Below are positions 46,374 to 58,479 of a DNA stretch of 64,000 bases, in pieces. The number at the start of each line of letters is the position of its first letter. Position 1 is the first letter of the stretch. Source of the DNA: Termitomyces sp. T153 (taxonomy: Eukaryota > Basidiomycota > Agaricomycetes > Agaricales > Lyophyllaceae); assembly GCA_018296165.2 (NCBI GenBank), contig JACKQL020000140.1:42545-106544 (forward strand), written 5' to 3'. The translations under genes were made by a program, and so were the position numbers. The notes beneath the pieces are model-generated. The model saw nothing but the letters and a program-made list of their open reading frames with translations, made no database searches and was not told the origin of the DNA.

Positions 46374-47398
46374 TGTCAGGTTCTGCTGATGATGGGGGCT
46401 CAGCTACACTGGCAAATCCTTACTAAGCAGATGTGATGTCCTGTGCTTATAACCTAGCACTCTGGAGTTGGTGCAGAGTGGAGAGACTTGCAAGGGGAAG
46501 CTAAGGGGAGCAGTCCAAGCAAGTCTGGAGTGGTTCGGGAAAGTCTAAGACCAAGTGTATTAATGTTGAGCTAGGGTGGGCATCAGGAACAAGTTTTTAA
46601 GCACATAAATAGATTGTGGAGTAGATAAAGGCTTTGCTAGAGACAAGGGTGGAGCTGGAGTTTGACAGAGGATCAAGTAAGACTTGATGAGTTTGGGGCC
46701 AAGTGAAGAGTGAGGTCTGGAGTTGTCATAGGAATGTTCAGGGATCATGACATGTGCATGGAGTTGTACTGATGTCAGGGATGGAAGGAGCTTAGAGAAA
46801 CAAAGGAAATATAGACAGTCAAGACAAGATAGAGAAAGAGATAGATTTGAGATTAAAAATAGAAACAGAGACAAAATGAAACACAAGACACAAGAAACCA
46901 GTAAATGCAAGTAATATCAAGACTGGAGTACAAGGAGTTACTCTATGACTTATATACTGACTACTGGATAGCTCCAGAAGACAGCGGGCATGGTGGTGGG
47001 ACTTGACAGGGCTGTGTGGGGTCAACAGGTGTTGGGTATGATCAAGGGGCAGGCCATGGTGGTATTGTGATGGGATCAGCTGGGGATGCAGCCCACTCTA
47101 GGGTTGTCATAATGCTTCAGGGCAGGTTAGGAAACCAGAGTAGAGGGGTCAGAGGCATATGATGGGGTCAGGAATAGTGGGGGAGGGTTCCAGGGACTCA
47201 GAAGAAGTATCAATGACTGTGGAGAAGGCATTGGAGTTGGCCAGGGGATTGTTGGAGTTTGCCAGGGAGTGTCAGAGTTACCCTGAGTGGGCATGGAGGG
47301 TGGACAGGGTTGGGGAAGTTTGGTGGGAGGTTGAGAAGGACTCTGGAAGAATGAAGGGCTGGGAGTGATGGTGGGAGTCTGGTGAGCAGGTTGTGACA
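46374..47398 (-). mobile_element. 5' LTR of element B
   Basis: A 1025-bp LTR with TGTCAGG at the left end and TGACA at the right end. It pairs with 35656-36645. Its right flank GCATG (47399-47403) is the second copy of the target duplication. Confidence 0.85.
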
Positions 47399-50348
47399 GC
47401 ATGTTGTTGTAAGTAAACTCAGCAAGGGGGAGCTCTGCATGCCAGTTGTTCTATAAATAGTTAATGTAGAGGTGGAGATATTGTTCCAATGTCTGGTTTA
47501 CTTGTTCTGTTTGTCCATTGGTCTCTGTATAGTAGGCAGTTGAAAGGTTAGTTTTTATTTTGAGTGCCCTTGCATAGCAATTTCCAGAAATGGGAGACAA
47601 ATAGAGGTCTGTGGTTGGGGATGATGTTGTCTGAGAGTCTGTGCTTGGAGAATACATGTTCAAGGAATAGTCTGGCAAACTCCAGAGCATTGTTGGTGGT
47701 GTGGCAGAGGATGAAGAGGGCTTGCTTAGCAAGGCAGCAGACAACAATGAGGATTGCATCAAAGCCTTTGGAGTTGGGGAGCTTGACAATGTAATCCATT
47801 GAGATTGAGGACCAAGGGCAGCAACTGACAGGGAGGGGCTTCAGCAGTCTGTGAGGGCAGTGGTGGGGCACTTTGGCTTGGAGGCAAGGTTTACAGGCCC
47901 TTACATATTATGTGATGTCCTTCTTCATTTCTGGCCAAAAGTAAGTCCAGGAGATGAGCTGGAGAGTCTTACAAATTCCTGGATGCCTGTGGAGTTTGTG
48001 GTCATGGTGTTGCTGGAGTATGTCAAGATGAATAGACTTGTGGTCCAGAGCATAGATTTGTCCACTCTGGAGCAGGAGGTGGAGGTCTGGAAATAGCATG
48101 AAAGAGTTGTCAGCATTTGACTTGTTGGCAGGGTTGTTGCACAGGTTGTGCTGGGTGAAGAAGAAGTCTGGAGATGAGTTCCTGATTTGGTGAAGGATTC
48201 CTTCTTCATTCATAATCAGCACAGCATGCAGATGCTCAGGGGGGATTACCACTCAATAATTGAATGCATTCTGCTCAGCTTCAAACAACTTCTTCAGATA
48301 CATGTCAGACCTCTGAGTGAGTGCATTAGGCTTTGCACCAAGTTGTCTGGAGTGGTAGTGGATGGTGAAATTATATGCTGAGAGAGTTCCAGACCATTGA
48401 GCTTGGCAGTGGCTGAGCTGTTTGATGGTTGTGAAGTACTGCAGGTTGTTATGGTCAGAGTGGACTTGAATGTGGTGCAGAGATCCTTTGAGGTAGGCCC
48501 TCTACTGATGGAAGGCTTCAATGATTGCAAGGAGTTCCTTATTGTAGATGTTGTAGTTGAGCTCCATGGGAATCATTGAGCAAGTGTAAAAGGTGACAGG
48601 GTAGAGGTCCTTGCCTTAAGAGTCCAACTGGGAAAGTATTCCAGCAATGGCATAGTCAGAGGCATCACATTCAAGTACAATCAGTAGGGAGGGGTCAAAA
48701 TAGTGGAGGATTGGGGCAGAGGTGAAGGCCTTCTTGAGGAGGAGGAACATGCTTTGACACTTGCTGTCCCAGTCCCATGAGGTGTCCTTTTGCATGAGTC
48801 AGTTGAGGAGTTTGGTGATTCCAGAGTAGTTGTTGATGAATAGGTGATAAAAGTCAGCAAACTCCAGAAACAACTGTACCTCCTTGACATTCCATGGCAG
48901 GGGCCAGTTGAGTATGGCTTTGACCTTGGCAGGGACCATATGCACACTGTTGGGGGTGACAATAACTCTAAGGTATTCAATCTCCATTGTATAGAAGGAG
49001 CATTTCTTGAGTTTGACATGAAGGTGGTATTTCCAGAGTCATTCCAGGATGCAGTGAACATGCTCCAGATGCTCCTCCAGTGAGTTTGAGTAGATCAGGA
49101 TGTTGTCCAGGTATACAATAACAAAGACATTGTTTATGTTGTGGAAGATATTGTTCATGAAGTACTGGAAAGTGGCGGGGGAGTTAGTCATTCTGAAGGG
49201 CATTACTAGGTACTCAAAGAGGCTATAGCAAGTGTGAAAGGCAGTCTTCCATTCATGTCCCAGAGCAATCCAGATGTTGTTGTAGCCAGAGTGGAGGTCT
49301 ATTTTTGTGTAGATCATGGCACTGCAGAGGTGGTCAACAAGGTCTCCAATCAGGGGGAGAGGATACCAGTTCTTTTTGGTGACTTTGTTGAGTCTCCAGT
49401 AATCAATACAAAGTCTGAGTGATCCATCCTTTTTCTTGGCAAATAGGACCAGAGCACCAGTGGCAGAGATCAATGGGCATATAAAGCCTTTGCCAAGCAT
49501 GTCATCAAAGTAATCCTTCAGGGCCCTGAGTTCAATCTTGGACATATTGTAGATTCTGCCAAATGGGGGGGAGGTGCCTTCTTTGAGATCAATCTTGTAG
49601 TTGTAGGAATGATGCAGAGGAAGTTCTTTTGCACTCCCTTCAGAGAATACATCAGCAAATTCATGATATTCTGGGGGAACTACTTCATATAGGATCTGTT
49701 CCTCTGTTGGGCATTCCAGTGAGGAAGTTTCTGTGCAGAGGTATTTTGGGTAGGGCTGGCATGATCTGCAGTTGGGAGGCAGGATTGCCATCTTGTAAAA
49801 TGCAGGCAAAGGAGATGGTACTGATGATGTTGATGTCAAGGTCTCTAGGGTTGATGGAGGTGGGCAATAGGGTGGCTACAGCTGGGTCCAGAGCAGTGAT
49901 GAGTTTGTTCAGAGGGGTTGGATGTTATTGGTCAGGGTACCACAGATCTTTGTATCAATTCTGAGGTATGTTAGAGAGCAGCGATTGTGATTTACTTGAG
50001 GGTGACTGAGGCAGAGGTACATTGTCTTCACTTTCTTGGTTGCTGTCAAGAGTTAAGAGTTGAAGGGCTTTGGGTTGCTCCAGAGGTGCTGGTGCTGGGG
50101 TTGGGGGTGTCAGAGTCTGAGATGGACTGGAGGTGGAGGGAGATGGTGGCCACTAGACTTGCTTTAGGGCTGGAGAATTGCATGGTGAGGTCCTTCCAGT
50201 TGATGTTAGAGTTGATGTCCTGCAGCCATGAAAGTCCGAGCACAATGGGAGTTGATGGAGGGAGCTGAGTGATGAGAAGCTGAGCTTGGAACCTTAAGCT
50301 GTTGTCAAGGGTGAGGGCATTGTCATGGTATTGAGTGATTCCTGTCAT
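47399..50348 (-). pseudogene. element C pol, upstream part (protease, RT, RNase H, integrase)
   Basis: Minus-strand pol of element C up to the break made by element B. Protease has LINSSASSTFVSSQLDL (active-site Asp changed to Asn), and the stretch down to 50046 contains LSWLQDINSNINWKDLTM. RT (49839-49039) has LVLFAKKKDGSLRLCIDYWRLN, TKIDLHSGYNN, TNSPATFQ and YLDNILIYSN (box 49113-49102). RNase H runs near 48990-48490 and the integrase near 48250-47450 ([20 protein letters not shown]). It stops at AEFTYNN-like codons at 47403, continued at 35655. RT is the longest surviving frame (about 266 codons). Confidence 0.85.
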
Positions 50349-53300
50349 GGCAGGGGTTCCATCAAAGAGTTGGAGCTTGAGGGGTTTGTTGAGGTTGTTG
50401 TGTCAGAGGTCAAGCTGGCTGCTAACAAATGTGCTGGAGGCACTGCTATTTATAAGGGTGGAGAGGACCATTGGTGAGCTATTGAGTTGGACATTGATAA
50501 CAAATGACTATGCAGACTTTGAGTGGAGCTGCAAGGGGGTCTGGGGTTGGGGGTTGGTTAGTCATACTCTCAGAGTTTTTGGAGGGGAGTGAGACATTGA
50601 AGAGTACTAGTCCAGAGTTGGTCAGGTTGTCCTGGTCAAGGCAAAGGGTGAGGCTAGGCCAGTCAATGTGGGGATTGGTGGAGCAGAGCCATGAGAAGCC
50701 TAGGAAAATGGAGGCAGAGAGGTGTAGTTTAGTGATGAGTAGTTGGAGTTCTTGGCATTGTCCATTGGCAAAGGTCATGGTTGTCTCCATGCAGAGTGTG
50801 ATATTTACAGTGGAGGTGAGCTTGCCATTGAAGAGTTTGAGGAGAATTGGAGTGAGGAGATGTAGGAAGCATTGAGGAGTGAGCACTGCCAGGGATTTGT
50901 TGATGAAATTATCCATAGTGCTGCTGTCAACCAGTGTGGGGATGGAGTTGCCAGAGAAGGGGAGGGTGGTGTGGAGGAGGAGGGTGTTGGAGGAGTGAGA
51001 AGGGAGGTGTTCTAGGAGGTTGTCTGGGGCAAGTACCATTGTGCAGAGGAGTGCAGCTGGGGGCAGAGAAGACATTGGGGTCTGGTCTGCAGTTTAGTGC
51101 ACCTTTGAGACCTAAACTGCTGACTTGTTTTCCATAAACTGGTAGCTGCAGTCCTCCCCATCAATAGTCCATATGCATCACCTGCCATTTAGGGCAACTA
51201 CTGATAAAATGTCCCTGCTCACCACATAGGATGCATGTGGCCTCCTTCTATTATTTCTCCTGAGTTTCCTATGGTATGTCAATCCAGGGCCTACTCCAAA
51301 TCTTGTTTGCACATAGAGCTTCTTGGTTGTCAGCAGAGTCCAGAGTGTTATCAAGGTCATTGGAGTTGGCATCCAGGGGTTCCTGGGTCTCATGAAGGTC
51401 AGCAGCATTGAGTTAGGCAGGGGGCACTGTTCTGAAAGTCAATTGGTGCTGGGAGGTCCTTGGCCTAGAGGGAAATAGAGTGCAGAATTGGTGGGGTTGG
51501 CAGGAATTGAGGGTCAGTTGCCATTGGTTGCTCTGGCCTGCCAGTTGGTATTGCTGGAGGTGTTCCATGTGGTCCACAGTGCTGTGTTCTTGCTCTAGTC
51601 TTCCCAGTAATGTTAGTTGATCTGGGTAATGAGTGCCTTGTATCCATCATATGTAGTTTGCTTGGGTGTGAGGCAGAGGACATCCTTGATTCATTGAGGC
51701 AGGGTGCAATAGAGGGCAAATCAGAGGGCATTGTAATTCCATCCTGTTTTGTAGGCCTCCTATTTGAATTGTACAATGAAGGTTGTGAAGCATTTGTTGT
51801 TGTGCATTTGAAGGTTGAAGGGATTCTCCTCCACTTCTGCTACAGTATCCAAGACACTGAACTTACTGGAGAATTCCTGAGTGAAGGTGAGCCAATTCAA
51901 GAGCACAGTATTGTTGGGGTCAAACTGGAGTAGCACTGTGTAGTGGTATAGTGGTCAAAGGTGATGCTCTGCAAATATGATGTGGCAAAGGCTACTCATG
52001 AGCTCTCAAGCTGGAAGGTAATAGGCTTAGCTTGGAACATGGTTAAACACTCTGTTAGGAAAGTTCTCCACTTCTGGGGGTTGTGACCAGTGAAAGGTTT
52101 GGGCTTTTGAATGTCAAGCTTTCCTTCCTGGGCCAGTGTGTTGTGAGTGTTGTCCTGAGTGTCTTGAGTTCAGAGTGGGAGTCCAGCATTATAATAGTAG
52201 TGGTAGTTGTTCTTGTTTTTATGCTGAGGGGAGAAGTTGTCCATGGCCAGGCTCCATCCTCTAGGAGGTCTGCCATTGGGAGGCCTGCCCCTGGGGGGTT
52301 GGCCCACATTGCTGAGGGGAGGCCCTGGGGCCCATTGAGGAGGAGGGGGTCCTCCAGGGGTGGAGGGTCCAAAGTAATTAGTGTTGGCAGGAGGGTTGGG
52401 CATTGGAGTGGGTGAGAGATAAGAAGGGTTGACAGGAAAAGGGGGTTGAGGTGCCCCAGGGCCCATGGGTTGCCTTAGGGGGACTGGGGTGTTCTAGCAG
52501 GGTGGAGGGGCATTGCCATGGAAGGCATGTAGGTCAAAGTGGAGGGTCTGTCTTGGGGAGGGCCATTGCATGGGGCAGGCTTATTGGTAGGGTTGCTAGG
52601 CTTGTTGATCTAGGAGAAAGTTCAGTTGTTGTTGTCAATGCATGGGGGTGGCCAGTGGGTACAGAGTTTGGCAGGTTGGTCCCAGGTACAGAAGGCACTG
52701 GGGATGGAGTTTGTCTGGGAACAAGCAGAGAGGGCCAAAGTGTGGGTGGTAGGTTGGTCAAACAGTTCCTCTGTGGGGTTGAGGCTTTTCAAGATATTAG
52801 ATACTGCATTAAGCTCTCCCTGCTGGTGGGAAATGGGAGGCAGGGCTTTGCTTTGTATTCTGACAGGTTCCTTGCATTGCATATGGAAGGAAGGAGCAGG
52901 AGGGGTCCAAAGGGTCTTTGAATGGACAGGAGTTTGTACTGGTGTGGATTTCTTTAACCAAGGTGCAGAGCTTGTTTTGTAGATTGGTGTTAATTACTAG
53001 GGTGCCTTGCATAGTTTTGGAGAGGTTTTTCTGCAAGTAGCATTTGTGGAAGTTAAAGAGTTGATTCACCCAAACCTCTGGAATTGTGGGGGTGTTGAAA
53101 TAGCCTAAGTTGATGAGGAGAGTGCAGGCACATCTTGCAAACTCCACAGGGGAGAGGTGGAGGAAGCAGAGGACTTCATCATGCTGCTGGATATAGGCTT
53201 TGACTTGTTGCTATCTGGGGGAGGGAAGGACTTGAGTGGGAAATGGCAATCAAGGGATATAATTATCTGGGTGCTCTAGAGGGGCTGAGGCTGCATTGGG

Positions 53301-54157
53301 AATTGGGTATGCAGACAGGGTTGGAGAGTGCTGCAGAGAATCCTCCAGGGTACATGTATCAGGGGATGTCCCAGTTCCCCTTTGTGCTGTTCTCCCTCCT
53401 TATAGTTTTCCTTTATTCTCTTTTGCTTTCCCTATTTTCTGGTCTCAGTTTCAGCCCTCAGGCTGCACCAGTGCTCTGTCCATAATTCTGACAAGTATTG
53501 TCCCTTCCAATGGCCTCTTATCAGACTCCTGGATTGCTTCCTGTATTCCAGGCCTACCACTCATTCTATTCTAGGCCTCCCATCTTTGGACCACAGGTAC
53601 TTTCAACCAAGGACTATCCTGTGGTATATTTGTATGTGGTCATATGCAAGGAGTCCAGAGATCAAGGCCAATTACAATAAATTTCCACCTTCTGATTGAA
53701 CTCTGTATTTGGTTGTTGTTGTGTGTTGTTTCCAGAAGCTCTAGAGTAAATTTTCCAAACACTAGTATTGGGAATTCTTAGACTTGTTCTCTTTAGATCT
53801 CCCTCTGTTAGGTGAGTAGGTAGAACTCTAGAACTTCTTGTAGATACTGAATAGACTTTGGATCTCCCTCTGCCAGTTGTGTGATTGAGCCACAGCCTCC
53901 AGAGGTTGCCCTTACAACATGTGGGGGTAATTGCCATTGGCAGGGAATGTTGGAGGGCAGTGCCAGCCCAGGAGTATTCCCTGGCTGATGGAGGGAGCAT
54001 AGAATGCCTGGTTGAGGTTAGGGGTTCAATGGCAGGGAACATACTGATCTGCAAGTGGGCCTGGGTAGAATGGGGCATACTGATTCTCAGGAACTGGCCA
54101 ACCATAGGTGTCAGTTAGGTAGCTGGTGGGATTGTATGTGGGGTTATATGCAGACAT
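50349..54157 (-). pseudogene. element C gag and protease start
   Basis: Gag starts with MSAYNPTYNPTSYL (ATG at 54157), 33 bp from the 5' LTR, closely matching B gag. It includes the zinc knuckle TCILCGEQGHFISSC (near 51240-51190) and the leading part of the protease (51075-50479 region: NLLEHLPSHSSNTLLLHTTL, TLVDSSTMDNF). It is broken by stops and by a solo LTR at 53357-53916. Confidence 0.75.
53357..53916 (+). mobile_element. solo LTR of the A family inside element C gag
   Basis: A 560-bp plus-oriented LTR, TATCAGGGGATGTCCC to GTTGCCCTTACA, with the A-family blocks CTTAGACTTGTTCTCTTTAG and GATTGAGCCACAGCCTCCAG. It is flanked on both sides by ACATG (53352-53356 and 53917-53921). Element B keeps the unoccupied site (TATATGTGGGG near 46097). 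It is longer than the 441-bp LTRs of A, so a subfamily. No internal region remains, as expected after LTR-LTR recombination. Confidence 0.8.
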
Positions 54158-54189
54158 CAAGAATGGGGTAAGGGGGAGTCTTGATATTA

Positions 54190-55252
54190 TGTTAGGTTCT
54201 ACTGACTATGGGGGCTCAGCTACACTGGGCAAGTCCTTACTAGGCAGATGCAGTGTTCTGCACTTATAACCTAGTGTTCTGGAGGTGGTGTGGATTATAG
54301 GAACTTGCAAGGAGAAGCCAAGGAAAGCAGTCTGAGCAAGTCTGGAGTGTTTTGGAGAAGTCTAAGACCAAGTATATTAGATGTTGGGCTTAGGTGGGCA
54401 TTAGGACCACGTTTGTGGGTGCATAAATAGACTGCAGGGTAGATGGAGGCTTTGTGAGGTGATGGAAGTGGAGCCAGAGTTTGATGGGAGATCAATCAAG
54501 ACTGATGGATTCTATGGCTGAGCAAAGGGCAAGGTCCAGGTTGTTATAGGAGTGTTTGAAGGTTGTAGCACATGCACAGAGTTTATAATGACATCAGAGA
54601 TGAAAGGGACTTACAGAAACAAAGGAAACAGAGGCAGTTGAGGCAAGACAGAGACAAGACAAGACAGAACTGAGGGAAGAAATAGATTCAAGACTAAAAA
54701 TAGAAATGGAGAAGGAACAGAGAGAGATATGAGACACAAGTAACCAGTAAATGCAATATCAAGACTAGAGTATGAGGTGCTACTCTATGACTTATATACT
54801 GACTACTGGAGAGCTCTGGGGGACAGCAGGTGTGATGGTGGGGCTTGACAGAGCCATGTGGAGTTGACAAGTTGTCAGTTGCAATCAGGAGGTAGGCCAT
54901 GGCAATATTCTGATGAGATTAATTGGGGATGCAGGTTGTTCTGGGGTTGTCATGATGCTCTGGGGCTGGTCAGGCAAACCAGGGAGATGAGTTGGTGATG
55001 TATGCAGGAGTTAGCAATAGTAGAGAGGGTCCCAGGGGCTCAGAAGAGTTGAGAAAAGCATTGACAGCTGTAGAGAAGGCATCAGAGTTAGCCAGGGGGC
55101 TGTTGGGGTTTGCTGGAGAAGTGTTAGAGTTATCTAGAGTGGACGCAGAGGGTGGATGAAGGCTGGGGGGTTTGATGGGGTGTTTGGAGAGGGCTCTGGG
55201 AAAGTGAGCAGGTTGGAAACAAGGTTGGGGGTCTAGTGAGCAGGTTGTGACA
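54190..55252 (-). mobile_element. 5' LTR of element C
   Basis: A 1063-bp LTR homologous to both LTRs of B (TGTTAGGTTCT at the left end, GTTGTGACA at the right). The gag leader GACTCCCCCTTACC and a degraded primer-binding site follow on the element side. It abuts the protease of element D at 55253. Confidence 0.8.
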
Positions 55253-55740
55253 GTGGAGCCATGTGAAACCAAGGATTATGTCCTGCTTACTCAAGCTGGT
55301 GACAGCAAAAACAGTGCACTCTGCATGATTCCAATAGCAGAGGACCAGGTTGACCATGGAGCTGATAGCATCTGCTTCATTGGGCATTCTGTTGATGTTG
55401 TAGACTGGAATCAGCTTGGGGAGGGGCTGCATAGTCAGGGCTGTGGTGTTTGACAAACTCTGAGTCCAAAAACAGTCCTGTTGCTCTGCTATCCAGAAGA
55501 GCTGTGACTCTGCAGGTTTGCTGGGTGGCCATGGTCTCTATCTTCATGTCAAGGCACAGGGAATTGGCAGATGGACTGAAAGCCATCATGTACTATTGGG
55601 GCATTTGATGTACCTAGGTGGGGCTGTGCTGGCAGACCCTCAGAGGTGTTGAGGAGCTTAGCAAGGGCTCCAGAGTTGGTATTTGTATGTCTGAAGGGAA
55701 ACATTGAGGTTCTTCTGTTTCAGAATGAAGGACATTAAAA
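55253..55740 (-). pseudogene. element D protease region, cut by element C
   Basis: Minus-strand protease of the A/D family: VTALLDSRATGLFLDSEFVKHH, then LIPVYNINRMPNEADAISSM and DIILGFTWLHCHN. It lines up with element A (ALLDSGATGLFL, IPVYNVDGMLNEAGS, MILGFTWL). It stops at HN, exactly where the 5' LTR of C begins. The upstream part of D (gag, 5' LTR) is not in the window; a LINE adjoins instead. The right boundary is approximate. Confidence 0.7.
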
Positions 55741-57944
55741 AAGGCAATTTCATTGGCACATGAGCTCAACAGTCTCAATCTTGGATGGGATGACCTTGGT
55801 GACATAGAACAGGTGGTGGAGAAGGGATCTGTGCTGGGCAACATAACATCTAGCAGCTCTGCAAATTGGTGAGTAGAGGGGGTGGAATTGTGGGTGAGAG
55901 GACAGACATACTGTGGCTCTGGATAGCACCTTCTAGAACAGAAACTCAACTGGGAGGAGATTTGCATAAAGGTCCAAAACATCCCCAGCTGTGGTGCCCA
56001 GAGCACTGGTCATGAGTTTGGCAACTTGCCACTGAGCTGTGATGAGCTTGTTAGTTACTGCCACCAACCTGAGTCTCTTCTTCCTAGAGGGAGAGTCATA
56101 GACACCAGTGTACCAAACATTGGCTGCATATGTGATGGCTGGGACAGCCATTGGATTAAAAAGTTGCCATATGTGATAAGAGGGCATACTCCCAGACATC
56201 CTGGATAGGCGCATGACCTGTAGAGTCCACTAAGTAGCTTTCACCACCACTTTCTGACAATGGGCATTCCATCTCAGCTTAAGGTCAAAGACCACTTCCA
56301 AGTACTTGTACAAGGTGACCATTCTGATAGTCTAGGTGATAACTATGCTGTCAGAGTTTGCTCAGGCCATTGTAAGACCCTTAGGAATGTCATCCAAGTA
56401 GGAGCAAGGGAAGTTCATAAGTGCAAGCTTAGAGAGTTAAAAAGGGGAGTTGTGGGAGATTGACCATTTGAAGCCACCATTGATGTGCTGCATCATGTTG
56501 GCAAGTATGCAATGGGCCTCATAAAGTGTATTGGCAATGGCAAGCATCATAGAGTCATCTACAAACCCAAAGGAAGATTCAGAGTGAGAGCTCAGAAGGG
56601 CCATAAGAATGAGGGGGGCATTATAGAGTGCATAGAAAATCATGGATAGTGGGCAGCCCTATGTAGTGCCATTCAGGATGTCAATGAGATTGGATACAAA
56701 GTTGTCAAACTTGAGCTGCATTTGGCATCCTGTGAGCATTTATCCTCCTTGTGAGGCATGTGTAGCACTCTGGGACTCCTTGCTCCCTCATATTGTGGAT
56801 GAGGCAGTTATGTACTGTGTTGGGAAAAACCCCCTGGACATTAAGAAAGAGGGCTGAAGCCACCTTTGTATTGCAGCCAGGATGGCCACTGAACTGCCCC
56901 AGAGGCAGCATGTTGTGCTTTTCTACAAGGAAAGAGAGGTCAGCAGCCACAATAGTAGACAGAAGCTTTCCAATGGTATTGAGAAGACCTATAGGGCAAT
57001 AGGCCTTGGCTTCATTGTATGCAGGCTTGCCTAGCTTCTATAGCAAGGGTGGTTGAAATCAGCCAACTGTCATGATATACATCAAGTTTGAGCATTGCAT
57101 GGAAGATGTAGTACAAGTGCTCCAGCAACATGTTGGCACACTGCTTCAGAACCACATTTGGGATCCCATCAGGACCTGGGGCCTTGTAAGGCTGCAGATG
57201 GGCTATAGCTGCCATTATTTGCTTGCAATTAGAGAAATGGATGTCTGGCAAAGAGCATGGGTATGCTATAGATGATATGGAGGGAGAGGGAGGGGGGAGG
57301 GGAAAAGAAGGACTCAGCTAGTACTGCAGCCCTGGCTTTGTTTGTGGTTGCCCAAACCAAGATGCCATCAACCATCATTCATTTTGAGCTCTGGGATATG
57401 GTCACTAGAGTAGTCAGTAAAGTCCTGAACTACATATTTGTTAGCTGTATAAATCTGTCTGGAATCAATGTTTTCCAGCCAGTCAACCCAATGCTGCTTT
57501 TTGGCCTGGCAAATGGCACATGCCATTTCCTGCAAAGAACAGTCTGCCTCAGCTCACACTGGGTGGCCCACCACATCACAATATTTGTAGGCTAGGTTGT
57601 TAGCTTTGTTGCATGCACATTTAAAGAGCTGTCAGCTCCTTTGTCCACTAGCACTTTGTGAAGGGGCATGGTTTGCACACTGGGACAATGGCCTCATCAG
57701 CCATTACCTCTTGGATCAGCACCATTAGCACTGACACCTTAAAGTGAAATGCATCAGCAGTCATGATTAGTCAAGCTGGTGAGTGGAGTGTCAACTTCTT
57801 CTCAAGAGCAATGTTGAATGCCTCCCAGTCAACTGCTCTGAAGTCCTTGGATAGTGCAAAGGTGGTATGGGGGAGTGGGAGTTCCACAACTGTGACCACT
57901 GGCAGATAGTCTGCTAGTAGCAGTCTAAGTAATGGGACAATGTC
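55741..57944 (-). pseudogene. Tad/Deceiver-like LINE, reverse-transcriptase part
   Basis: Minus-strand non-LTR retrotransposon. In order: linker between endonuclease and RT (LPVVTVVELPLP, FRAVDWEAFNIALEKKL, 57944-57770), QPYKAPGPDGIPNVVLKQCA (near 57180), QFSGHPGCNTK and SALFLNVQGVFPNTV (near 56880), ALYNAPLILMALL, the catalytic FVDDSMM (near 56573-56545, both Asp kept), TYAANVWYTGV (near 56130) and a C-terminal part LLPVEFLF, RATVCLSSHPQFHPLY, ARCYVAQHRSLLH. The frame has stops. The 5' half (endonuclease) is missing because element A was inserted at 57944. Confidence 0.75.
57940..57944. repeat. target-site duplication of element A (left copy)
   Basis: ATGTC precedes the 5' LTR; ATGTT follows the 3' LTR at 63991-63995. 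They differ by one C-to-T change. The duplication lies in the LINE. Confidence 0.7.
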
Positions 57945-58385
57945 TGTCAGGGGATGTCTCACTTGTTTCCCCTTCTCCTTCTCCAGTTCTTGTCAGATTT
58001 GCTCCATTATAGTTTTCCTTTATTCTCCTTCCTTTTCCCTATCTATTGGTCCCAGTTTCAGCCCTCAGGCTGCACTGGTTCTCTGTCAATAATTCAGACA
58101 AGTGTGGCCCCTTTGACACTGCCACTGGCTTACATAACTGCTGACCAATTGCTGACACATCACTTGTGTCTTTTTTCTCTGTCATACTGTACAGTTGTTT
58201 CTCAAGCTTCTGAAGCCTCTGAAGTGTCACACCTGGCCTAGGGAATTCCCAGACTTGTTCTCTTTGGATTTCCCTTTGCTAGGTGAGTAGTTATCTCAGT
58301 AGACACTGTACAGTACTGAATAGACTTTGGATTTCCCTTTGCCAGCTATGTGATTGAGCCACAGCCTCCAGAGGTTGCCCTTACA
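57945..58385 (+). mobile_element. 5' LTR of Ty3/gypsy element A
   Basis: A 441-bp LTR, TGTCAGGGGATG to GTTGCCCTTACA, nearly identical to the 3' copy at 63550-63990. The few differences seen are transitions, so this is one of the younger insertions here. Confidence 0.9.
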
Positions 58386-58405
58386 GCAGAACAAGTCTCT
58401 AGATT

Positions 58406-58418
58406 TGGTCTGAGAGCC
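58406..58418 (+). other. primer-binding-like site of element A
   Basis: TGGTCTGAGAGCC matches the initiator-Met type site TGGTATCAGAGCC at 11 of 13 positions, but lies 20 nt after the LTR rather than next to it. Assignment is tentative. Confidence 0.35.
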
Positions 58419-58479
58419 TCCTTTTTACTTGGTTCCTCAAAAGGTCTCTTTCCCACCAGTGTCTTAGTGCCCCTGTGCC

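Noticed and set aside
35656..55252. Tandem LTR-internal-LTR-internal-LTR dimer made by recombination
   Set aside because: GCATG flanks only the 35656-47398 unit, and the integrase of the outer element is split exactly there, so a nested insertion explains the arrangement better.
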